From: Stackebrandtia nassauensis DSM 44728
GTDB lineage: Bacteria > Actinomycetota > Actinomycetes > Mycobacteriales > Micromonosporaceae
DNA length: 64,000 bases
NCBI RefSeq assembly: GCF_000024545.1
Contig: NC_013947.1
Location: 4,898,001 to 4,962,000, forward strand
Direction: 5' to 3'
The notes under the pieces were generated by a model. The model saw nothing but the letters and a program-made list of their open reading frames with translations. It was not told the DNA's origin and did not search any database. A program made the position numbers and the translations under genes. Position 1 is the first letter of the stretch; each line of letters begins with the position of its first letter. This document shows, piece by piece, positions 15,635 to 23,429 of the stretch.

Positions 15635-17308
15635 GTGGAACACCAGGAGCAAACCCCCGGTGACGACCACACCTCAACACCAGCCCATCCCGTCGCGCCC
15701 GTGCGACCCGACAGCCCGTCCTTCACGGACCTGGGCGTGCGGGCCGAGACCGTCGCGGCACTATCCGAGATAGGCATCACGCAGGCTTTCGCGATCCAGG
15801 AATACGCCATTCCGATCGCCATGCGCGGCAACGACATCATCGGCCGCGCACCCACCGGCACCGGCAAGACCCTCGGTTTCGGAGTTCCGCTCCTCGAGAC
15901 CGTCACCAGTGCCGCCGAAGGTGCCGACGGCCGCCCACAGGCTCTGGTCGTCGTACCCACCCGTGAGCTCGGCCTGCAGGTGAGCCGTGACATCGAAGCC
16001 GCTGGCAAGACCCGCGGCATCCGCGTGCTGCCGATCTACGGCGGCCGCGCCTACGAACCACAGCTGGAGGCGCTGCGCACCGGCGTCGAGATCGTCGTGG
16101 GCACGCCCGGACGGCTGCTCGACCTGCTCAAGGCCAAGCACCTGAAGCTGGGCGCCGTGCACACCGCCGTCCTCGACGAGGCCGACCGCATGCTCGACCT
16201 CGGTTTCGCCGAGGACGTGGAGAAACTGCTGGCCGCGCTGCCCGAACAGCGCCAGACCATGCTGTTCTCGGCGACGATGCCCGATGCGATCGTGTCGCTG
16301 TCGCGCAAGTTCCTCAAGCAGCCGATGACCATCCACGCCGAGGTCGCCACGGACAACGCGCCCAGCGCGCAGACCAAGCAGCTGGCGTACCTGACGCACT
16401 CGCTCAACAAGATCGAGGTGCTGGCGCGCATCCTGCAGGCCAAGGACCGCGGCCTGACCATCGTGTTCTCCCGCACCAAGCGGCACACCCAGCGGGTGGC
16501 CGACGACCTGGAGTTCCGCGGTTTCGCGGTGGCGGCCGTCCACGGTGACCTCGGGCAGAACGCCCGGGAGCGGGCGCTGCGGGCGTTCCGCAGCGGCAAG
16601 ATCGACGTGCTGGTCGCCACCGACGTGGCCGCGCGCGGTCTCGACGTCCGCGACGTCACGCACGTCATCAACTACGACAGTCCCGAGGACGCCGAGACCT
16701 ACGTGCACCGCATCGGCCGTACCGGCCGCGCCGGGGCCACAGGTGTCGCGGTGACCTTCGTCAGCTGGGAAGACGCTCCCCGCTGGAAGATCATCGCCAA
16801 GACCCTGGACCTGGAGCTGTCCGACCCGGTCGAGACGTACCACACCTCGGACCACCTCTACACCGATCTGGACATTCCGGAGGGTGCGCCGGGCAGTCTC
16901 GCCACGGCAGACCAGACCCGCGAGGGCCTGTCCGCCGAGGCCGACATCGACATCGAGGGCGGCAAGCGCGGCAAGTCGGCGCGCGGCCGTTCGGGGGCGC
17001 GTCGCAAGGCCTCCTCGGGCCCGCGTGGCGAATCGGCGCCGAAGCCCGCCAGGGAAAGCGGCGCGGCCACCGGTTCGCGTCGTCGTCGCCGCACCCGTGG
17101 CGGTGAGAACAAGGCTGGTGAGACCTCCGACGCCAAGGCCACCGCGCCGCGGACGGACGAGGCCAAACCGGCCCCGGCCAGGAAGGCCAAGACCGCTCCG
17201 CCGGCCGTCGAGTTCAAACCGCCGACCGAGACCAAGGCGGGCGAGTCGGGCGAGGCCAAACCGCGGCGTCGTCGTCGCCGCAAACCGGCCGAGACCGACA
17301 ACGGTTGA
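15635..17308 (+). CDS. rhlE: DEAD-box RNA helicase (RhlE type)
   Basis: 557 residues. The helicase core carries Q motif (FAIQEYAIPIAM), motif I APTGTGKT, PTRELG, DEAD, SATMP, ARGLDV and HRIGRTGR. The last 150 or so residues are a disordered basic tail with RRRRR and KKA/PA clusters that should bind RNA nonspecifically. The protein unwinds RNA duplexes in ribosome assembly or mRNA decay. GTG 15635 gives an N-terminus reaching the Q motif after a short linker; no clear ribosome site is visible. Orthologous context: Rv3211. Confidence 0.9.
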   Translation: MEHQEQTPGDDHTSTPAHPVAPVRPDSPSFTDLGVRAETVAALSEIGITQAFAIQEYAIPIAMRGNDIIGRAPTGTGKTLGFGVPLLETVTSAAEGADGRPQALVVVPTRELGLQVSRDIEAAGKTRGIRVLPIYGGRAYEPQLEALRTGVEIVVGTPGRLLDLLKAKHLKLGAVHTAVLDEADRMLDLGFAEDVEKLLAALPEQRQTMLFSATMPDAIVSLSRKFLKQPMTIHAEVATDNAPSAQTKQLAYLTHSLNKIEVLARILQAKDRGLTIVFSRTKRHTQRVADDLEFRGFAVAAVHGDLGQNARERALRAFRSGKIDVLVATDVAARGLDVRDVTHVINYDSPEDAETYVHRIGRTGRAGATGVAVTFVSWEDAPRWKIIAKTLDLELSDPVETYHTSDHLYTDLDIPEGAPGSLATADQTREGLSAEADIDIEGGKRGKSARGRSGARRKASSGPRGESAPKPARESGAATGSRRRRRTRGGENKAGETSDAKATAPRTDEAKPAPARKAKTAPPAVEFKPPTETKAGESGEAKPRRRRRRKPAETDNG

Positions 17309-17321
17309 TACCGTCGAGGCC

Positions 17322-17564
17322 ATGACCGACACGCCGAGCACCGGCGGCTATGACGGGCCGCCCCAGTCCCCGCCCCCGCCCAAGGGCTGGAAGGTGCCGG
17401 AAGTGATCGCCATCGCCCCGCCGCGCGACCTGCCGCCGCAGAACCAGGCGGCGATCGACGCGGCCGAATCCCGGGCCCGGACCTTCAGCCAGGGGCTGGC
17501 GGTACTCACCGCCGCCCTGCTGTTCGTGGTCCTCATCGTGTTGTTGATCCGCGCGGCCTCCTAG
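17322..17564 (+). CDS. Small C-tail-anchored membrane protein
   Basis: 80 residues: a proline-rich cytosolic part (GPPQSPPPPKGWKVPEV), a segment with PQNQAAIDAAESRART, and one C-terminal membrane helix (LAVLTAALLFVVLIVLLI). It starts 13 bases after the helicase stop and may be cotranscribed. No function is known. GC-rich codon use and the membrane helix support a real gene. Confidence 0.65.
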   Translation: MTDTPSTGGYDGPPQSPPPPKGWKVPEVIAIAPPRDLPPQNQAAIDAAESRARTFSQGLAVLTAALLFVVLIVLLIRAAS

Positions 17565-17589
17565 GCGCGCGGATCGTCTCGTCTCACCG

Positions 17590-18177
17590 CTACTTGTCCA
17601 GCGGCGTGTCCTCCCAGGCCATCCGGGCGCCACTGTCGCCGGTCTTGTAGGCGTAGTAGGCCGAGACCCCGGCCAGGCCGAGCATCACCAGTCCCAAGAC
17701 CACCATGACGATCACGCGGCCCTTGCTGGCCGGGTCGTCGTCGCTGGCGGACAGCTTGCGGGTGGTGGCCGAGTCGTCGTCGCCGTCGGAGGCCACCGGC
17801 GTGTAGCTGTCCTCGCGGCGGGCGCGGGCGGTGCGGCGGCCGCGTTCCAGCGCCGCGAACAGCCAGGTGATGGGGGCGATGGCCACCAGCAGCCAGAACA
17901 GCACCGTGCTGTAGCCCTCGTGTTTGTTGATCTCGGTGGCCGCGTCGGCGAAGATCTTCGCGGTGCGGAACTCCTCGCCGGACAGCCGGGCCAGGAACAC
18001 CGTGGCCGGGGCGAGGATGGTGAGCGTGAAGACCGCCCATCCGATGTGTCGGCGGATCGGGGGTATCACCACGTAGAGCAGTACCAGCAGGACGAACAGC
18101 GGTACCAGCACGATGGGCGCGTGCACGATCAGTGGGTGGAGTGGGATACCGGCAATCTGGATAGGCATGCCAGACAT
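17590..18177 (-). CDS. DUF2231 domain membrane protein
   Basis: 195 residues with four predicted helices. The N-terminal GIPLHPLIVHAPIVLVPLF is the DUF2231 signature (HPxxVHxPI), with possible histidine ligands for heme or metal. Helices 3 and 4 flank a charged loop of about 60 residues (ARARREDSYTPVASDGDDDS). The family is uncharacterised, with a proposed link to redox chemistry. It converges on the small membrane protein gene. Confidence 0.8.
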   Translation of the reverse strand: MSGMPIQIAGIPLHPLIVHAPIVLVPLFVLLVLLYVVIPPIRRHIGWAVFTLTILAPATVFLARLSGEEFRTAKIFADAATEINKHEGYSTVLFWLLVAIAPITWLFAALERGRRTARARREDSYTPVASDGDDDSATTRKLSASDDDPASKGRVIVMVVLGLVMLGLAGVSAYYAYKTGDSGARMAWEDTPLDK

Positions 18178-18339
18178 TGAACACCATCCACGTCTTCGGG
18201 GCGGGGTGTGCGGTTGATCCCGAGGATTGATCGGCGATCATCATGCCGAAGTGTCGGCGATCTGTCATATAGTTGCCACGTCGATCGACTTGGTCCCGCG
18301 CCATAATCGTTGTGGGCGCGAGGATGTGGAGGGGCGCGA

Positions 18340-18708
18340 ATGAAAGACCTCATTGCCGCGATTGTGGAGTTTCCAACGGTCCTATTTGTCGTTGTCGGGG
18401 TGGCGGCACTGGTGGGGGCCGGTGTTCTCGTCACGCGGCGGCGACGTGTTCCCCGTCCGGACGGGGAGCGCGCCGATCTCGTCGGCAAGACCTGCGTGAT
18501 CCGCGAGGACGGTCAGGGCACCGGCCGGGCGGAGGTGACCGACGCCGAGGGCGCCACCCGGGTGATCCGGATTCGTCCGGCGCCGGAGGTGCGGCCCAAC
18601 GCCGAGACGCTGCGCTCGGGCTCCTCGGCGCTGATCTATGACTACGACAACACCGGCGGCTTCTTCGTGGTCGCGCCACTGGCGAAGAAACCCGAACGGG
18701 CCGAATAA
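18340..18708 (+). CDS. Membrane protein with C-terminal OB-like domain (NfeD-like)
   Basis: 122 residues: one N-terminal membrane helix (about 10-30, FPTVLFVVVGVAALVGAGVLV), then a soluble domain starting DLVGKTCVIREDGQGTGRAEV and ending YDYDNTGGFFVVAP. The LVGKTCVI-to-Gly-rich pattern resembles the OB fold of NfeD/YqiJ proteins. ATG 18340 follows GGAGGGG. NfeD-type proteins often pair with a flotillin-like partner, which is absent here, so the role is open. Confidence 0.65.
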   Translation: MKDLIAAIVEFPTVLFVVVGVAALVGAGVLVTRRRRVPRPDGERADLVGKTCVIREDGQGTGRAEVTDAEGATRVIRIRPAPEVRPNAETLRSGSSALIYDYDNTGGFFVVAPLAKKPERAE

Positions 18709-18805
18709 CCGCGCGACCGGTGGTGTTGTAGCGGGGGTGCGCCGCACGCGTTCGCCGTCAGGGGCGGTAGCGGATAGTATCGGCGACACCTGACAAGGAG
18801 TTCTC

Positions 18806-19168
18806 ATGGGTTTGTTGCGATGGCTGCGCGGCGGCGATGACGTCGACGGCAGCGTCACCGGCATGTCGACGGGTCTTGCCGAGATCGAATCGGTCTTCAT
18901 GCCGTCCAAGCGCAAGCAGACCGAACTCATCGAGGAGCAGTCGCACTCGCGCATCGACGTCGAGACCGGTGAACCGCTGAACCTCATCGACCTGGACAGC
19001 GGCGTGGCCGTCGTCCACCGCCGCAAGTCACGAACCGGCGCCGAAGAACTTGACGTAGCCGTTGACGGCCTCGGCGATGAGCTGGACGGCGATGGCCGCC
19101 AGCAGCAGGCCCGCGATGCGGGTGAGGACCTCGATGCCGCCGCGCTTGATAAGTCGGACAATCACTGA
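18806..19168 (+). CDS. DUF6191-like small protein with run-on C-terminus
   Basis: 120 residues. The first 75 or so, with ESVFMPSKRKQTELIEEQ and ETGEPLNLIDLDSGVAVV, match a small actinobacterial family (DUF6191 type) whose members usually end shortly after the D-x-D-G-V-A-V segment. The remaining 45 residues are antisense to the 3-prime end of the marC gene (141-base overlap) and look like read-through rather than a conserved domain. AAGGAG precedes ATG 18806 at good spacing. Function unknown. Confidence 0.6.
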   Translation: MGLLRWLRGGDDVDGSVTGMSTGLAEIESVFMPSKRKQTELIEEQSHSRIDVETGEPLNLIDLDSGVAVVHRRKSRTGAEELDVAVDGLGDELDGDGRQQQARDAGEDLDAAALDKSDNH

Positions 19169-19645
19169 CGAGAACCGCATCACCAGGAAGATCACCAGGT
19201 GCACGCCGACGATGGCTGCCGCGACCCCCGCGTAGCCGCCGATGTGGTCGGCGTCCTGGACGAACAGGATCACCGCGACGATCGCTCCCGGTCCCGCCAG
19301 CAACGGCGTCCCCAGCGGCACCAGCGCGATGTTCGACGTCGCCGTCGAGGACGGGTCGTCGGCCTTTCCGGTCAGCAGTTCCAGCGCGACCAGCAGCAGC
19401 AACAGCCCACCCGCGCCCTGTAGCGCGGGCAGCTGGATGCCCAGGTAGGCGACGATCTGCTGCCCGGCGACCGCGAACAGCGCGATGACGCCCAGCGACA
19501 GCAGGGTCGCGTGCAGGGCGGCCTTGTTGCGGAACTTGGGGTCCATGGCGCCGGTCAGCGCCAGGAAGATCGGAACGACGCCGGGTGGGTCCATGATCAC
19601 GAACAGGGTGACGAACGCTTCTCCGACGATCATGAAGTCAGCCAC
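19028..19645 (-). CDS. MarC family integral membrane protein
   Basis: 205 residues with six predicted helices, including the family segments FVIMDPPGVVPIFLALTG, LLLVALELLTG and PLGTPLLAGPGAIVAV. MarC proteins are often annotated as antibiotic-resistance or amino-acid exporters, but their substrate is not established. The 3-prime end overlaps the convergent DUF6191-like gene. ATG 19645 begins MADFMIVGEAFV, directly at the first helix. Confidence 0.88.
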   Translation of the reverse strand: MADFMIVGEAFVTLFVIMDPPGVVPIFLALTGAMDPKFRNKAALHATLLSLGVIALFAVAGQQIVAYLGIQLPALQGAGGLLLLLVALELLTGKADDPSSTATSNIALVPLGTPLLAGPGAIVAVILFVQDADHIGGYAGVAAAIVGVHLVIFLVMRFSSVIVRLIKRGGIEVLTRIAGLLLAAIAVQLIAEAVNGYVKFFGAGS

Positions 19646-19710
19646 GGACGCCGATTATGCCAGCCGTCCGGCTCGAAGGGCTGAACCCGGACGTGAAACG
19701 GAGGCGGCGG

Positions 19711-20583
19711 TCACCCGGTCTTGGCGGCCACGGCGGTGACGACGGCGGCGTACTCGGCGTCGGTGAGGCTGATGCCCAGCCGCTCGGTCAGGACCGCCGG
19801 GATGTCGGCCGCCGCGATGGTGGTGGTCTCGGATTTCGCCGAGCCGTGCAGCACGGTCAGCTCGGTGTCGACGAGCAGGATCCGGGTGTGTTCGCCGACG
19901 CGTTGCGCCACAAGCCGTCCGGTGAACGGCGACCGGGCGTGGGTCGAGGTGAAGTGGTTGGCCACCGCGAAGTCGAACGGGTAGCGCGGCACCTGTGTGA
20001 AGCCGTACAGGTCCTTCCAGCCGTCGGCGTCGGTGGTGCTGAGGATCCATTCGGTCTCGTCGACCTGGTCGAGGCGGAACCGCCAGCTGCCCTGTGTGGA
20101 CTCGTTGCCGTCGGTGACCCGGATGGGTTCCAGCAGGCCGCGACCGCCGAAGCCCGCGTCGGCCAGCCACGGCGCGTCGTCGTCGAGCCACACCAGCAGG
20201 ATGGCGTGGGTGGCGGGCCGCAGCGCGTCGCTGTCGATGCGGCTGCGGGCCAGCGCCCCGGTGACGGTGAATCCGGCGGCTTCGAGCGCGGCGGCGAACA
20301 GCAGGTTGGCCTCGTAGCAGTAGCCGCCGCGACGCTGGTGGATGAGCTTGCGCTGCAAGGCTTCCAGCGAGATGTCAATGCCGCGTCCGAGCACGATGTC
20401 GAGGTTCTCGAACGAGATGTGGGTGGGCTGGGCCCGGTGCAGTCCGACCAGGGTGTCCAGGTCGGGCCGCAGTGGACCATCGAAGCCGACGCGTTTGGTG
20501 TAGGCGTCCAGGTCGAACTGGCTGGCGCCCCAGCCGGTGAAGTACTCGCGGCTGGGGGTCAGGTGCGCGGGGCGGGAAGACAT
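19711..20583 (-). CDS. nat: Arylamine N-acetyltransferase
   Basis: 290 residues. The catalytic triad is visible: Cys89 in RRGGYCYE, His126 in RPATHAILLV and Asp142 in LADAGFG. NATs transfer acetyl from acetyl-CoA to arylamines and hydrazines; in mycobacteria the enzyme affects isoniazid and cholesterol catabolites. The start overlaps the shared control region with the divergent marR gene, which carries a perfect inverted repeat, so MarR control is likely. Confidence 0.92.
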   Translation of the reverse strand: MSSRPAHLTPSREYFTGWGASQFDLDAYTKRVGFDGPLRPDLDTLVGLHRAQPTHISFENLDIVLGRGIDISLEALQRKLIHQRRGGYCYEANLLFAAALEAAGFTVTGALARSRIDSDALRPATHAILLVWLDDDAPWLADAGFGGRGLLEPIRVTDGNESTQGSWRFRLDQVDETEWILSTTDADGWKDLYGFTQVPRYPFDFAVANHFTSTHARSPFTGRLVAQRVGEHTRILLVDTELTVLHGSAKSETTTIAAADIPAVLTERLGISLTDAEYAAVVTAVAAKTG

Positions 20584-20591
20584 GCGAGAAT

Positions 20592-20605
20592 GTTAGCCGA
20601 CTAAC
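20592..20605. promoter_or_regulatory. Inverted repeat between nat and marR (candidate MarR operator)
   Basis: GTTAG-CCGA-CTAAC is a perfect five-base inverted repeat with a four-base spacer in the 52-base divergent region. The location lets one MarR dimer block both promoters. Inference from position and symmetry. Confidence 0.5.
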
Positions 20606-20635
20606 GATCTGTCGTCCAGCCGCGAAGGAAGCCTG

Positions 20636-21082
20636 ATGTCCGTCCCCGCATGGACCTCCACTTGGGACGACGAGTTCCAGCCCGCGTTCTGGATGGCCAA
20701 GCAGGCCATGACCCGCGCGGCCGACGCGATGTTCCGGCGGCACGGCGTGCGGCAGGGCCAGCAGTACCTGCTGATGTGCCTGTGGCACCGCGACGGCCAG
20801 ACGCCGGGCGAGATCGCCACCGCCATCGGGCTGGCCACCCCGACCGTCACCCGCTCGGCCACCCGCATGGAGGCCGCCGGGTTGCTGCGGCGCACGCCCC
20901 ACCCCGACGACCGGCGGCTGGTGTGCCTGCGGCTGACCGACGAGGGCAAGCGGCTGCGTCGGGTGCTCAACGAGGAGGTGTCGCGGCTGTCGGAGCGCGC
21001 GCTGTCGGGACTGTCGGCCGCCGAACGGAAGCAGCTGACCGCGATGCTGCGCCGGGTCCGGGAGAATCTGACCGCCGGTTGA
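20636..21082 (+). CDS. MarR family transcriptional regulator
   Basis: 148 residues. The winged helix-turn-helix contains TPGEIATAIGLATPTVTRSA, TRMEAAGLLRRTPHPDDRRL (wing with the DDRR motif) and VCLRLTDEGKRL. MarR dimers repress adjacent genes until a phenolic or other aromatic ligand binds, which fits a partner acting on arylamines. ATG 20636 follows GAAGGAAG. The stop lies inside the left arm of the downstream terminator. Confidence 0.9.
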   Translation: MSVPAWTSTWDDEFQPAFWMAKQAMTRAADAMFRRHGVRQGQQYLLMCLWHRDGQTPGEIATAIGLATPTVTRSATRMEAAGLLRRTPHPDDRRLVCLRLTDEGKRLRRVLNEEVSRLSERALSGLSAAERKQLTAMLRRVRENLTAG

Positions 21083-21108
21083 CCGCTGTGAGGCGGCCAA
21101 CCGGCGGT
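21071..21108. terminator. Bidirectional stem-loop between marR and phospholipase D-like gene
   Basis: Arms ACCGCCGGTTGACCGC (21071-21086) and GCGGCCAACCGGCGGT (21093-21108) pair with a single mismatch around a 6-base loop. The marR stop codon sits within the left arm. It separates two convergent genes. Confidence 0.75.
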
Positions 21109-21128
21109 TAAGGGGAGGCGGATAAGGC

Positions 21129-22385
21129 TCAGCTGGCCTTGCAGGCCGTGCGGGTGTCGTAGAAGTTGTTCAGGTATTCGGTGTGCAGCTCGCGGCCCGT
21201 CATGCGCACCAGCGTCTCGTCGGACTGGCGCAGCGCCGACCAGGCGTAGTTGTGGCTGCCGGTGTAGACGCGGGGCGTGATGTCGTCGTCGAAGCCGCCG
21301 TCGATGAGCATGTACTTGGAGTGCACCCGCAGGGCACCCTGGCACTTCGTGGTCTGGATGCCCGACAGCGCGTTGAGGACGTCGGCGTTGGCGGAGCTGT
21401 AGACGACGTCGATCCAGCAGCCGTTCTTCTTCAGCTGCGCCAGCTTCTGGGCGATCGCGGGGCGGTTGAACGCCAGCATCGCCACCCGCACGTCGGTCTG
21501 GTGCCAGGAGCCGTCGGGTTCCTGGTACTTGCAGCTGGGGTCCACCGACTGCAGCGTGTTGTAGACGGTATCGCTGCCGGGATCCTCGAAGGGCTGGCCG
21601 GAGCGTTCGTGCCGGGGGAAGAAGAACATCCGGTACTTCGAGGTCGAGCCGGTGTCGGTGTAGTAGTTGTTGTTCCCCTCGGCGCTGGAGCGGGTGACGC
21701 GCAGGTCCTCGAAGTACTTCTCGAAGATCTTGTACCCGGGCTCGTCGGAGAAGGTGAACATGTTGTTGAAGGCGGTCACCGCGTCCCAGCTGCCGATATT
21801 GGACGAACCGGTGAACACCACGTTGGACGCCGTGCTGCCGCCGTTCATCTTCACGGCCGAGAAGGTGGCGAACTTGTTGTGGTTGTAGGCGTACAGCGGC
21901 CCGTTCGACCACTCCTTCACGCGGGTGCCGATGCAGCCGCGATCCGGGTTGTCGGCGAACTTGTCGGAGCAGTGGACGATCCAGCTGCCCTTGCTGTCGT
22001 CGGTGCCCAGGGCGGCGGTGAGTTTGTTCCACGCGTCGTTGCCGACGTTGCCGTTGTCCGTGATGATCCGGACCTTGACGCCGCGCTCGTGGGCGGCGAC
22101 GAGCTTCGCGGTCAGGTCAGGGGTGTCGGGCGAGTCGGAGTCGGTGACCTTGTCCAGGCCGAAGAACGACATCGAGATCGTCTCCCCGGCCGGCACCCGG
22201 TCGATAAGCCGTCCGAACTGGATGAAGATCGCGTACTTCTCCGCCGTGGTGCCGGTGGGGTTGTTGAACACCGCGTGATCGATCACCGGATCGGCTTCCT
22301 CGGCCTGCGCGATCGACGGCACCGCGACCGCGACGGCGGCCAGCGCCGCGGCGGCCGCGAAGGTGAGGACTCTGGACAAACGCAT
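21129..22385 (-). CDS. Secreted phospholipase D-like protein
   Basis: 418 residues. The first 30 are a Sec signal peptide (MRLSRVLTFAAAAALAAVAV, cleavage after AQA). Two PLD half-domains follow. The second has a canonical HxKxxxxD motif (HSKYMLIDGG, then TGSHNYAWSAL). The first has HNKFATFSA followed by GSSNIGSWDA but lacks the aspartate. Such enzymes cleave phosphodiester bonds of lipids or nucleic acids outside the cell. ATG 22385 follows GAGGAG at seven bases. It lies next to a secreted EEP-family enzyme on the same strand. Confidence 0.85.
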   Translation of the reverse strand: MRLSRVLTFAAAAALAAVAVAVPSIAQAEEADPVIDHAVFNNPTGTTAEKYAIFIQFGRLIDRVPAGETISMSFFGLDKVTDSDSPDTPDLTAKLVAAHERGVKVRIITDNGNVGNDAWNKLTAALGTDDSKGSWIVHCSDKFADNPDRGCIGTRVKEWSNGPLYAYNHNKFATFSAVKMNGGSTASNVVFTGSSNIGSWDAVTAFNNMFTFSDEPGYKIFEKYFEDLRVTRSSAEGNNNYYTDTGSTSKYRMFFFPRHERSGQPFEDPGSDTVYNTLQSVDPSCKYQEPDGSWHQTDVRVAMLAFNRPAIAQKLAQLKKNGCWIDVVYSSANADVLNALSGIQTTKCQGALRVHSKYMLIDGGFDDDITPRVYTGSHNYAWSALRQSDETLVRMTGRELHTEYLNNFYDTRTACKAS

Positions 22386-22478
22386 GGATGGACTCCTCGT
22401 GCTGAACTGATGTCCACAAAAGCATCGAGGCATACAAATCCCGCATAAGATCCCGACGCCGGGCGCCACTCCCGCCGG

Positions 22479-23285
22479 TCAGACCTCCAGGTCGATGACC
22501 ACGGGCCGGTGGTCGGAGGCGTCGGTGTCGGGCACCAGCCCGGCCGTCGCGGTGACGCCGCGCGCGTAGACGAAGTCGATGCGGGCGTCGCCGTGGGTCG
22601 GGTCCGGCGCCACCTCGCCGCCGGTGTCGGCGAAGCCGTCCGCCAGCGCCCACGCGTGGATGCGGTTCTCCGGACGCTCGTTGAAGTCGCCGGTGAACAG
22701 CAGCGGTCCACTGTGGCTGAGATAGTCGAGTGCCCACCGCCCCTGGGCTTCCCGCTCGGCCACGACGGCGTCGCTCAGCCCCGGCGACAGGTGCGTGGTG
22801 AACACCCGGATGAACGCGCCGCCGCCCAGGTCGAGTTTGGCCCCGGCCAGCGCCCGTTTGACGTTGTTGGTGTCGGGATCGTCGGGCAGTCGCCGGTTGA
22901 CGCGCTCGACGATGGGCAGTTTCGTCAGGATCGCGTTCCCGGCCTGGCCACCCGAACCGTTGCCGTCGGCGGGCCCGAAGTAGGCGTTCATGTCGAGCTC
23001 GGCGGCCAGCTGCGCCACCTGGTCGGCCCCGGAGGTGTCGGGCTGGTGCACCTCCTGCAGGGTCACGATGTCGGGATCGTGTTCGCGGATCGCAGCGGCG
23101 GTGCGGGGAATGTTCGGCGGGTCCACATTGGGATCCTCACCGGCGCCACGTCCGGCCTGGATGTTGTAGTTCAGGACGCGAACGACGCTCTTCGCCTCCT
23201 GCGGTGTGGCCACGACCGGGCCGGTGAGCGCGACGATCGCGGCCAGCGACAGGATCGGCGTCGCGACGAGATATCGGATTCGCAT
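22479..23285 (-). CDS. Secreted endonuclease/exonuclease/phosphatase family protein
   Basis: 268 residues with an N-terminal signal peptide (MRIRYLVATPILSLAAIVAL, cleavage after VVA). The EEP fold shows VLNYNIQ, TLQEVH with the metal-binding Glu, THLSPG, FTGDFNERP and C-terminal ASDHRPVVIDL with the catalytic Asp-His. The family includes sphingomyelinases, DNases and inositol phosphatases. ATG 23285 fits the signal peptide; the upstream extension is not supported. It may form an operon with the PLD-like gene 93 bases downstream, and it diverges from the iron-box heme oxygenase gene. Confidence 0.85.
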   Translation of the reverse strand: MRIRYLVATPILSLAAIVALTGPVVATPQEAKSVVRVLNYNIQAGRGAGEDPNVDPPNIPRTAAAIREHDPDIVTLQEVHQPDTSGADQVAQLAAELDMNAYFGPADGNGSGGQAGNAILTKLPIVERVNRRLPDDPDTNNVKRALAGAKLDLGGGAFIRVFTTHLSPGLSDAVVAEREAQGRWALDYLSHSGPLLFTGDFNERPENRIHAWALADGFADTGGEVAPDPTHGDARIDFVYARGVTATAGLVPDTDASDHRPVVIDLEV

Positions 23286-23376
23286 GGGTTCCGCCTTCGA
23301 CGAAGCTGTCCCCATGCTGTTCGGGCCCGGCACAAATCCCCCATAAACCCGGCGTCTTGTCACGCCCCCACCCAGT

Positions 23377-23396
23377 AAGTTAGGTTAACCTAACTT
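23377..23396. promoter_or_regulatory. Iron box (DtxR/IdeR-type operator)
   Basis: AAGTTAGGTTAACCTAACTT is a perfect 20-base palindrome 33 bases upstream of the heme oxygenase start. It matches most positions of the DtxR/IdeR consensus (TTAGGTTAGSCTAACCTAA) in two overlapping registers. Heme oxygenase genes are classical targets of iron-dependent repressors in actinobacteria, so repression by DtxR/IdeR in iron-replete cells is expected. Confidence 0.8.
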
Positions 23397-23429
23397 GACT
23401 GCGCTTCCGCTACGGCCAGGAGTCACCGT

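Noticed and set aside
20593-22032. 479-codon minus-strand open frame spanning marR, the terminator and the PLD-like gene
   Set aside because: It crosses a strong terminator and is out of frame with the recognised PLD-like protein; low-complexity Arg/Gln/His content.
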